From contig JAGADT010000166.1 in NCBI GenBank assembly GCA_017613475.1, positions 1 through 7,500 of the forward strand: DNA of 7,500 nt, in the 5' to 3' direction. Origin of the DNA: Desulfovibrionaceae bacterium (GTDB taxonomy: Bacteria; Desulfobacterota; Desulfovibrionia; Desulfovibrionales; Desulfovibrionaceae). A program made the translations under genes and the position numbers. Shown one piece after another: positions 1-7,500 of this stretch (within the stretch, counting starts at the first letter, position 1; every line of letters starts with the position of its first letter). The notes beneath the pieces were generated by a model, which saw only the letters and a list, made by a program, of their open reading frames with translations, was not told where the DNA came from and searched no databases.

Positions 1-2390
1 ACATGCCCGCCGTCATCCAGGCGCACCAGGCGGACGCCGCTGGTCGCGCGGCCCACGCGGCTTATTTCATCCACGCTGGTCCTGATGATCTTGTTATTGG
101 AGGAAATCATCACCAGGGCCTGCCCTGCCTCAACATAGGTGGAGCCCAGGACAGGGCCTGTCTTGGCTGTCACGCGGAAATTGATGATGCCCTTGCCGCC
201 GCGGCTCTGGAGGCGGTAGCGGTCCATGGGAGTACGCTTGCCATAGCCAAGGGATGAAACCGTGAGGATTTCAGGCACGGGTCCGTTTTCAGGGGCAGGC
301 ATCACAAGGCAGGACACCACGTTATCCCCCTGGCGCAGGGCAATGCCCTTGACACCGGCGGCAATGCGCCCCATGTCGCGGATATCGCGGCACATGAAGC
401 GGATGGCAAGCCCGTCCGCCGTGGCAAGGACCACAAAATCGCTGTCCGTGACTTCCTGGACCATAATCAGCTCATCATCCTCACGCAGGCTGACGGCCAT
501 CAGGCCCGTTTTCCTTGCGCGGGCGTAGAGGCTCGCGCGGGAGCGCTTGACCATGCCCTTTTTGGTTGAGAAGAGGAAGAAGCGGTCGTCGGCAAACTCG
601 CGCACGGTCAGCACAGCGCTGACGGATTCCCCTTCAAGCAGGGGAACCAGGTTGGCAATATGGATGCCCTTGGCCGTCCTGCTGCCCTCAGGCACCTGAT
701 GCACCTTGAGCTGATGCATCCTGCCCTGGTTGGTGAAGAGCAGGATGAACTGGTGGTTGGTGGTGGTGATGAAGTGCTGGATATAGTCGTCTTCGCTGGT
801 ATGCGCGCCGGCAATGCCCTTGCCCCCGCGCTTCTGCTGCTGGTAATTGGCCAGGCTGGCCCGCTTGATATACCCGCGGCGGCTGATGGTGATCACCACG
901 TCCTCATCAGGAATGAGGTCTTCAGGAACAATGTCTTCCAGCGAGTCGTACACCACTTCCGTCAGGCGGGGCGTGGAATAGGTCTCCTTGATCTGGATGA
1001 TTTCATCGCGGATGACGCCCCAAAGGACCTTCTGGTCCCCAAGGATGGACTTATACCATTCTATCTGCTTTTCAAGCTCCGCAAGCTCCACCTCCAGCTT
1101 TTCCTTTTCAAGGCCGGTCAGCCGCTGCAAGCGCATGTCAAGGATGGCCTGGGCCTGCACATCGCTGAAATCAAATTCGGCCATCAGCCGCTCTTTGGCT
1201 TCAGGCGGCGTTTTGGAGGAGCGGATGGTGTGGACCACGGCATCGATCAGGTCCAGCGCTTTCAGGAGCCCCTGCAGGATATGGGCCCTGGCTTCCGCTT
1301 TCTCCAGTTCAAAGCGGGTGCGGCGCACCACGACTTCGCGACGGTGCTCAAGGAAAATGGTCAGGGCGGTCTTCAGGTTGAGCATGACAGGGCGGTTGTC
1401 CACCACAGACAGCATGTTGAACCCGAAGCTCGTTTCCAGGGGCGTGTACTTGTAGAGCGAATTGATGACGATTTCAGGGATGGTCCCGCGCTTCAGCTCA
1501 ATGACAATCCGGATGTTCTTCCTGGATTCGTCACGCAGGTCGGAAACGCCGTCAATCTTGCGGTCATTGATCAGCCCGGCGATTTTCTTCACCAGCGCGG
1601 CCTTGTTCAGCCCAAAGGGAATTTCGGTAATGACGATGTCCTGAATGCCTTTCCGGCGTTCCTCAACGCTGACTTTCCCCCTGATTTTTACGGTCCCGCG
1701 GCCTGTCATGTAGGCGTCACGCAGCCCCTGCCCGGCGTACACCGCGCCGCCCGTGGGGAAATCAGGCCCGTGCACAGCCTTCATCAGGTCAACAACCCCG
1801 GCTTCGGGGTTGTCCACAAGCATAATCAGCGCGTCACACAATTCGCCAAGGTTATGCGGCGGAATATTGGTGGCCATGCCCACGGCAATGCCTGAGCTGC
1901 CGTTCAAAAGCAGGTTGGGCACGCGGGTTGGCAGAACCACGGGCTCCTGGAGGGAGCTGTCGTAATTCGGGATGAAATCAACGGTGTTCTTGTCGATATC
2001 GTTCAGGAATTCGCTGGCCAGGCGGGACATGCGGACTTCCGTATAACGCATGGCCGCCGCCTTATCGCCGTCAATAGAGCCGAAGTTGCCCTGCCCCTGC
2101 TCCAGCGGGTCGCGCATGGAAAAATCCTGAGCGAGCCGCACCAGCGCATCGTATACGGCGGTATCCCCATGGGGGTGGTATTTACCGATGACATCACCGA
2201 CGACGCGCGCGCACTTGACCGTAGGCGAATTCCAGTTGTTGCCCAGCACCTTCTGCGCATACAAAATCCTGCGGTGCACGGGCTTCAGCCCGTCACGTGC
2301 GTCCGGTATGGCGCGCCCGATGATGACGCTGAGAGAATATTCAAGATACGACTTGCGCATCTCATCATTGATGCCGATAAGTTCAGCCAT
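1..2390 (-). CDS. gyrA: DNA gyrase subunit A, C-terminus cut by window edge
   Basis: Cytoplasmic subunit of the A2B2 type II topoisomerase that introduces negative supercoils using ATP; GyrA cuts and re-joins DNA. I translated 796 uninterrupted codons from ATG 2390, and the stop lies beyond the left edge. E. coli GyrA has 875 residues, so only a short tail is probably missing. Visible: the start region [20 protein letters not shown]; helix-turn-helix/QRDR with Thr77 and Asp81 at the E. coli Ser83 and Asp87 positions; catalytic Arg115-Tyr116 in AAAMRYTE; the coiled-coil segment with [12 protein letters not shown] at about 416-427; and the C-terminal beta-pinwheel from about 497. The pinwheel carries the GyrA box QKRGGKG at 519-525 and repeated Lys-Gly-[Ile/Met] blade turns near 574, 611, 681 and 733. 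A Shine-Dalgarno-like GGAGAG lies just upstream of the start. The gene follows gyrB after 70 bases, probably co-transcribed. Identity is certain; only the C-terminus is unknown. Confidence 0.98.
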   Translation of the reverse strand, partial: MAELIGINDEMRKSYLEYSLSVIIGRAIPDARDGLKPVHRRILYAQKVLGNNWNSPTVKCARVVGDVIGKYHPHGDTAVYDALVRLAQDFSMRDPLEQGQGNFGSIDGDKAAAMRYTEVRMSRLASEFLNDIDKNTVDFIPNYDSSLQEPVVLPTRVPNLLLNGSSGIAVGMATNIPPHNLGELCDALIMLVDNPEAGVVDLMKAVHGPDFPTGGAVYAGQGLRDAYMTGRGTVKIRGKVSVEERRKGIQDIVITEIPFGLNKAALVKKIAGLINDRKIDGVSDLRDESRKNIRIVIELKRGTIPEIVINSLYKYTPLETSFGFNMLSVVDNRPVMLNLKTALTIFLEHRREVVVRRTRFELEKAEARAHILQGLLKALDLIDAVVHTIRSSKTPPEAKERLMAEFDFSDVQAQAILDMRLQRLTGLEKEKLEVELAELEKQIEWYKSILGDQKVLWGVIRDEIIQIKETYSTPRLTEVVYDSLEDIVPEDLIPDEDVVITISRRGYIKRASLANYQQQKRGGKGIAGAHTSEDDYIQHFITTTNHQFILLFTNQGRMHQLKVHQVPEGSRTAKGIHIANLVPLLEGESVSAVLTVREFADDRFFLFSTKKGMVKRSRASLYARARKTGLMAVSLREDDELIMVQEVTDSDFVVLATADGLAIRFMCRDIRDMGRIAAGVKGIALRQGDNVVSCLVMPAPENGPVPEILTVSSLGYGKRTPMDRYRLQSRGGKGIINFRVTAKTGPVLGSTYVEAGQALVMISSNNKIIRTSVDEISRVGRATSGVRLVRLDDGGH

Positions 2391-2410
2391 GTGCTCTCCA
2401 AACCTTTGCC

Positions 2411-2423
2411 TGGGATTCTCCCA
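2411..2423 (-). other. small hairpin upstream of gyrA start
   Basis: Perfect 5-bp inverted repeat TGGGA/TCCCA around a 3-base loop, about 20 bases upstream of the gyrA start codon in the gyrB-gyrA spacer. It would form in the mRNA just before the gyrA ribosome binding site. No T-run follows, so it is not a terminator. It may be chance; any role in gyrA translation is inference. Confidence 0.35.
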
Positions 2424-2442
2424 AACTTTCTAAGCCTGCTGC

Positions 2443-2460
2443 CGGCAATGTGCCTTGCCG
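2443..2460 (-). other. hairpin directly after gyrB stop codon
   Basis: Perfect 6-bp inverted repeat CGGCAA/TTGCCG with a 6-base loop, starting at the base immediately after the gyrB TAA. There is no U-tract behind it, so an intrinsic terminator is unlikely and readthrough into gyrA is expected. It could act as an mRNA stability or processing element, but this is inference from position only. Confidence 0.45.
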
Positions 2461-4860
<2,400 letters not shown>

Positions 4861-4877
4861 CTAGAGTTTTGCACTGG

Positions 4878-4901
4878 GCGTTTTGACGCACGCCAAAACG
4901 C
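4878..4901 (-). promoter_or_regulatory. inverted repeat in dnaN-gyrB spacer (gyrB leader hairpin)
   Basis: Perfect 8-bp inverted repeat GCGTTTTG/CAAAACGC around an 8-base centre. In RNA of the minus strand a further G-U and C-G pair would bring the stem to about 10 pairs with a 4-base loop. A competing pair, GGGCG at 4876-4880 with CGCCC at 4906-4910, could form an alternative structure. No U-run follows, so termination is unlikely. The repeat ends about 35 bases before the gyrB start and does not cover the ribosome binding site. The symmetry also fits a protein-binding site. Function unknown. Confidence 0.5.
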
Positions 4902-4932
4902 AAGGCGCCCCAATAAAAGGACGCAGCCGTCA

Positions 4933-6096
4933 TCAGGCTTCTTCTTCGCCTTCGCTGTAATAATCCTGCTGGGCCATTTTCATGGGCATAAGCAAAACCG
5001 TATACCCGGGGTCATCCTCCCCGGTAATCCCGCAGGGGCCTTCTTCCCCCGTCAGCGTCAGCGTGAGCTTTTGGGAAACGTAGCGGCTGAGGATATCCAG
5101 CAGGCTCTTGGTGGGGAATACGATGCGGCTGATGGACCCGCTGTAGGCGGCGTCAAGCGATTCGCTGGCGGACCCTGTATCCTGCCCCTGGCTGGAAAGC
5201 ATGAGCTCTGTGGGTCCCAGGCTGAAGGTTGTGCAGCGGTCAGCCTCCGTATTGAAGACCAGCAGGCGGTCTAAGGCTTCGCAGCAGTCCTGGCGGCTTA
5301 TATCCAGCTTGGAGGCTTCGGGGGTGTCCAGACGCTTAAGGAAGGCCGTGTAGTCAGGGTACAGATAGGCGGACCTGGGCAGGCTCAGGCATTCCTGCCC
5401 GTTGCCTGAGCGGACAAAAAGCCGCTTGCTGGAGAAATTGAGCTCAATTTCATCTTCGCTCAGCCATTTTCTCAGTTCAATGACGTATTTCCTGGGAAGG
5501 AGAATGCCTTCTTCAGGCAGCTTGGAGGCAAGTTCATCATGCATGCACTGCAGCAGGGCGAACTGATGGCCGTTTAATCCGCTGATATCAATCTTGCCGT
5601 CTTTTCCGCTGGGACGGATATAGAGGCAGCCAAGCGCGTCAGCCCCCTCATCATCGCCAACGCAGAACAGCGTCTTGTCTATGGCATCCTGCAGGAAATC
5701 TCCGCTCCAGACAACAGGCGCGGCATCAGGAAACGGCGTCAGGGGCTGGAACCAGGTCGGCTCGCTGATGGGGAGGCGGTAATTCCTCCTTCCCTGCTCA
5801 ACCACAAGGGAGCCAGACTTCTGATCAAGGCGGAGCGTCACTTCCCCGGCAGGCATCCTGCGCAGCAGGTCGACAAAGTGCCTGCCGTTAATGCCTACGA
5901 GCCCCTCTTCGGTCACAGCTGCGTCATAGGTGCCGGTAAATTCAAGGTTCGAATCCGTTGACATGAGGATCATTTTCTGGGCTTCCGCTTTGATCCAGAG
6001 AGAACGGAGATAGGCTGCTCCTGTATTGGAAGGGATGATGTTGGCCGCTTTTTGAAGTCCGCTGATGACCTGTTCTTTTTTGACCTGTAAAAGCAT
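4933..6096 (-). CDS. dnaN: DNA polymerase III beta subunit (sliding clamp)
   Basis: Ring-shaped homodimeric clamp that holds the replicative polymerase and other DNA-handling proteins on DNA; cytoplasmic, at the replisome. Complete at 387 residues against 366 in E. coli. Three clamp domains can be traced: about 1-124, 128-250 and 251-374. Landmarks are LQKAANIIPSNTGAAYLRS near the N-terminus, STDSNLEFTG at 46-55, FVDLLRRMPAGE at 74-85, the domain 2 motif NGHQFALL at 175-182 (DGHR in E. coli), YPDY at 246-249, and the C-terminal pocket motif MPMKM at 370-374, matching MPMRL that ends the E. coli protein. Here 13 more residues follow, AQQDYYSEGEEEA, an acidic tail. The start at 6096 has AAGGA about six bases upstream. 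It is the first gene of the leftward cluster; dnaA and recF, often beside dnaN, are absent. Identity is very secure. Confidence 0.98.
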   Translation of the reverse strand: MLLQVKKEQVISGLQKAANIIPSNTGAAYLRSLWIKAEAQKMILMSTDSNLEFTGTYDAAVTEEGLVGINGRHFVDLLRRMPAGEVTLRLDQKSGSLVVEQGRRNYRLPISEPTWFQPLTPFPDAAPVVWSGDFLQDAIDKTLFCVGDDEGADALGCLYIRPSGKDGKIDISGLNGHQFALLQCMHDELASKLPEEGILLPRKYVIELRKWLSEDEIELNFSSKRLFVRSGNGQECLSLPRSAYLYPDYTAFLKRLDTPEASKLDISRQDCCEALDRLLVFNTEADRCTTFSLGPTELMLSSQGQDTGSASESLDAAYSGSISRIVFPTKSLLDILSRYVSQKLTLTLTGEEGPCGITGEDDPGYTVLLMPMKMAQQDYYSEGEEEA

Positions 6097-6134
6097 GTCT
6101 TTTCCTTGTTTTTGTTATTGGTCCTGACAGAATG

Positions 6135-6178
6135 TTTATAACGTATGAAACCTATTGTTTTTATTTATTATTTTTGGA
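6135..6178 (-). promoter_or_regulatory. possible dnaN promoter with AT-rich upstream tract
   Basis: On the minus strand, TATAAA at 6140-6135 is a five-of-six match to a sigma-70 -10 element and would give a leader of roughly 30 bases before dnaN. Upstream of it, 6178-6151 is almost pure A/T and resembles an UP element. No good -35 hexamer sits at 16-18 bases, so the call is tentative. No better minus-strand promoter was seen in the region. Confidence 0.3.
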
Positions 6179-6212
6179 ACAGTTAAGGTATTTTGCTGCG
6201 CACATTTCATAC
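6143..6212. repeat. separated 8-bp inverted repeat flanking the AT-rich tract
   Basis: GTATGAAA at 6143-6150 and its exact reverse complement TTTCATAC at 6205-6212, 54 bases apart centre to centre excluded. One copy lies two bases upstream of the candidate dnaN -10 element, the other beyond the AT-rich block. The arrangement could be a pair of operator half-sites, but an 8-bp match at this distance can also arise by chance. Confidence 0.35.
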
Positions 6213-6314
6213 ACTCTGAAGCTCTGTGCATGTTAGCTGTGTTCCTTCGGGCCTGTTTTGTTCGTTGCTTGATTCCTGTTGTGCGTATCTGTGTCAATAT
6301 CCTGGATTAAAACG

Positions 6315-6332
6315 CTTTTTTTCCAAAAAAAG
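6315..6332. repeat. T7-CC-A7 palindromic tract
   Basis: An 18-base symmetric element: C, seven T, CC, seven A, G. The arms are perfectly complementary, with a two-base centre. It lacks the GC-rich stem of an intrinsic terminator. Phased A/T tracts of this kind tend to bend or stiffen DNA; any function is inference. Confidence 0.5.
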
Positions 6333-6559
6333 AGGCTCGCCTGCCTGTTTTTGTCTGCCCATGGGAAGCGCGGCGGGCGATGCCTTTTTTCTGCAGAAGG
6401 GAAGCTGTTTCAGTGGACAGGAAATGGAAAAAATGAGGCTGCCGGGAAAGCGCAGAAAACGCTGTTTTTTATGGCAGAGATTTGACCTCTCCTACCCCTG
6501 AAAATTAGCAAAAATAGCCTGTTTTGACAAGCTTTTTATGCCTCTCAGACGGACTCCAG

Positions 6560-6580
6560 AGAGCCTTTGAAAGGCGCTCT
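6560..6580. repeat. imperfect hairpin with CCTTTGAAAGG core
   Basis: The 11-base odd palindrome CCTTTGAAAGG at 6564-6574 sits within longer arms AGAGC (6560-6564) and GCTCT (6576-6580), giving two alternative overlapping pairings. It is not followed by a T-run. It lies upstream of the candidate promoter of the peptidase gene and could be an operator; no regulator can be named. Confidence 0.35.
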
Positions 6581-6631
6581 AGGCGGGTGGATGGAATGAG
6601 CGTTATCCAAAAATTTTTACTTTTGAAATTG

Positions 6632-6658
6632 TAGACAAAAAAAAGCGGACTCTATACA
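6632..6658 (+). promoter_or_regulatory. possible promoter of the M23 peptidase gene
   Basis: TAGACA at 6632-6637 (five of six to TTGACA) and TATACA at 6653-6658 (four of six to TATAAT), with a short 15-base spacer. An A/T-rich stretch precedes it. Transcription would begin near 6665, leaving about 35 bases of leader. Spacing is suboptimal, so this is only a candidate. Confidence 0.3.
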
Positions 6659-6682
6659 GAATCGAACACAACGTTCAAAAAA

Positions 6683-6700
6683 ACGAGGCGGAAACCCCGT
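6683..6700 (+). promoter_or_regulatory. ribosome binding site of the M23 gene inside a small hairpin
   Basis: GAGG at 6685-6688 is the best Shine-Dalgarno match and supports the GTG start at 6699, ten bases downstream. The same bases lie in a hairpin: ACG-A-GG (6683-6688) can pair with CC-C-CGT (6695-6700), five pairs with one A-C mismatch and a six-base loop. The right arm includes the first two bases of the start codon, so this fold would mask both the ribosome binding site and the start. Confidence 0.4.
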
Positions 6701-7500
6701 GCGTCATTTTTCCATTTTTCTTGCCGGATTGATTATGGCTGCGCTGTGCCTGGGATCCGGCGTGTCCGTTTTTGATGCTGTCCCCCAGGCTTACGCGAAG
6801 AAAGCATCAAGGCTTTCTTCGCGTGCGTCTTCCTCCAGAAAAGTAAAAAACGTTTCAGCCTCAAAGGCGCGTGTCCATGCCGGCAAGCCGCGCGCGCAGG
6901 GAAGGCATGAGGCCGCGGAGCACGCTGATGACATCCGTCTGACGGTTATCAGGGGGGTGATAAAATCGTCTTTTGCCAGGTCTTTGGCGGACCAGGGGGA
7001 AAAGAATATTCTCAGCGCCCGCCTTGCGCGGATATGGTCTTCAGATATTGATTTCCTGCGCGGGCTGAAAAAGGGGGACCGCTATTCAATAGTGGTGGAA
7101 AAGCGCTACGGCAAAGGCCGGTTTTTGGGATATGGGCGCATCCTTGGCGGGCGCTTTATCAACAGGGGCAGGGTCTCCCGTTTTTATTTCCTCCAGCAGA
7201 AGCACGGCCCGGCCCTGTATTTTGACGAATGCGGCGAAAGCATGAGCAAGGTCAGGGAAGCTCCGCTCGCGTACTATTCGCGCATGAGTTCCGGATACAC
7301 GATGAAGCGCCGGCATCCCATATTCAGGAGGGTGATGCCACACCAGGGGGTTGACTACTCGGCGCCTGTGGGCACGCCTGTCACGTCCATTGCCGACGGG
7401 GAGGTTACAGCCGTCGGGTGGCGGGGCGGTTTTGGGCGCTCTGTGAGCGTCAGGCACGCCAATGGCGTTGAAACCATGTACTCCCACCTTTCACGCTATG
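6699..7500 (+). CDS. secreted M23-family metallopeptidase (MepM-like murein endopeptidase), 3' end cut
   Basis: Predicted periplasmic zinc endopeptidase that cleaves peptide cross-links in peptidoglycan. 267 codons are in the window with no stop. The GTG start at 6699 is preferred over in-frame ATG 6735 because it has a GAGG upstream and gives a full signal peptide: Arg2, a hydrophobic core at about 4-25, and an Ala-Tyr-Ala cleavage site after residue 33. Residues 34-76 are a Lys/Arg/Ser-rich linker. Residues 78-195 resemble the accessory domain before the catalytic domain in MepM/YebA-type proteins (IRGVIKSSF, SDIDFLRGLKKGDRYSIVVE). The M23 domain follows: MSSGYTMKRRHPIFRRVMPHQGVDYSAP appears across 196-222, with zinc ligands His215 and Asp219, GTPV at 225-228, and His263 in YSHLSRY. 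The second zinc-binding HxH motif would lie past the edge, so catalytic completeness cannot be checked. Specificity is inferred. Divergent from dnaN. Confidence 0.88.
   Translation, partial: MRHFSIFLAGLIMAALCLGSGVSVFDAVPQAYAKKASRLSSRASSSRKVKNVSASKARVHAGKPRAQGRHEAAEHADDIRLTVIRGVIKSSFARSLADQGEKNILSARLARIWSSDIDFLRGLKKGDRYSIVVEKRYGKGRFLGYGRILGGRFINRGRVSRFYFLQQKHGPALYFDECGESMSKVREAPLAYYSRMSSGYTMKRRHPIFRRVMPHQGVDYSAPVGTPVTSIADGEVTAVGWRGGFGRSVSVRHANGVETMYSHLSRY
6793..6824 (+). repeat. perfect 13-bp inverted repeat inside the M23 coding sequence
   Basis: ACGCGAAGAAAGC at 6793-6805 and its exact reverse complement GCTTTCTTCGCGT at 6812-6824, separated by six bases. It spans codons 32-42, covering the predicted signal-peptidase site (after residue 33) and the start of the basic linker. 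As RNA it would be a strong hairpin starting about 95 bases into the message. No T-run follows, so it is not a standard terminator. Confidence 0.85.

Larger units (their letters stand above)
6097..6698. other. 602-base divergent intergenic region
   Basis: Non-coding by my reading. It separates leftward dnaN from the rightward peptidase gene, so it must hold promoters for both. GC content is far below the genes on the dnaN side (my count gives about 28% for 6121-6180) and rises to about 45% further right. I see no tRNA, rRNA, signal recognition particle RNA or riboswitch consensus. Short open frames inside are Cys-rich, start with GTG and lack a ribosome binding site. Two sequences are one mismatch from the DnaA-box pattern TTATNCACA: TTATAAACA on the minus strand at 6133-6141 and TTATCCAAA at 6603-6611. 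That number is close to chance for a stretch this long, so I do not call an origin. Confidence 0.6.

Noticed and set aside
660..1895. 411-codon open frame on the plus strand
   Set aside because: It lies wholly antisense to gyrA, whose minus-strand frame is intact and matches the family throughout. The frame is a by-product of GC-rich codon use.
6449..6470. Terminator-like AGCG...CGCT stem followed by six T on the plus strand
   Set aside because: The stem is only four pairs and no plus-strand gene precedes it.
6226..6501. 91-codon Cys-rich frame in the intergenic region, and an overlapping 68-codon frame at 6279-6485
   Set aside because: Both start with GTG, lack a Shine-Dalgarno sequence, overlap each other in different frames and encode improbable compositions. 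A real small protein cannot be excluded but is not supported.
6524..6552. TTGACA hexamer at 6524-6529 as a plus-strand -35 element
   Set aside because: No acceptable -10 hexamer occurs at 16-18 bases downstream. The overlapping minus-strand TTGTCA also has only a poor partner, TAATTT.
6097..6698. Replication origin called from DnaA boxes
   Set aside because: No exact TTATNCACA match is present. Matches with two mismatches (for example at 6225-6233 and 6280-6288) are as frequent as expected by chance.
6747..6749. Cys17 of the M23 protein as a lipoprotein modification site
   Set aside because: The residue before it is Leu, which does not fit the lipobox, and an Ala-Tyr-Ala signal-peptidase I site occurs at 31-33.
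7086..7487. 133-codon minus-strand frame
   Set aside because: Antisense to the M23 peptidase domain, which shows clear family motifs.

Overview
The window reads as ordinary chromosomal housekeeping DNA from a Gram-negative bacterium, most likely a member of the Desulfovibrionales (Desulfovibrio, Bilophila or Lawsonia relatives). Four things suggest this: the gene order dnaN-gyrB-gyrA with no recF between dnaN and gyrB; a long GyrB of the E. coli type with the extra segment in its TOPRIM half; a DnaN N-terminus (KEQVISGLQKAANIIPS, then AAYLRSLW and STDSNLEF) that resembles Desulfovibrio clamps as I remember them; and a moderately high GC content in the genes. The assignment is from recalled family resemblance, not a search.

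Layout. Positions 1-6096 hold three genes on the minus strand, read right to left: dnaN (6096-4933), gyrB (4842-2461) and gyrA (2390 to beyond the left edge). The gaps are 90 and 70 bases. Each contains hairpins but no U-tract terminator, so one dnaN-gyrB-gyrA transcript is plausible. All three reading frames are intact and keep their catalytic residues. gyrA lacks only its last codons.

Positions 6097-6698 are a 602-base divergent intergenic region. It is clearly more AT-rich next to dnaN, with a possible dnaN promoter, a separated inverted repeat, a T7-CC-A7 palindrome and a possible promoter for the rightward gene. No RNA gene or convincing protein gene was found there. dnaA is not upstream of dnaN in this window, and only two degenerate DnaA-box-like sequences are present, so an origin is possible but not shown.

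Positions 6699-7500 hold the start of a rightward gene for a secreted M23-family peptidoglycan endopeptidase (MepM-like), cut by the right edge. It has a signal peptide, a basic linker, an N-terminal accessory domain and the first half of the metallopeptidase domain. A perfect 13-bp inverted repeat lies in its coding sequence over the signal-peptide junction and is the most striking unexplained structure here.

Together, the leftward genes supply the replicase clamp and the topoisomerase that removes positive supercoils ahead of the fork; the rightward gene acts on the cell wall. I did not find a mobile element, CRISPR array, defence system or other novel system, and regard the window as largely conventional.
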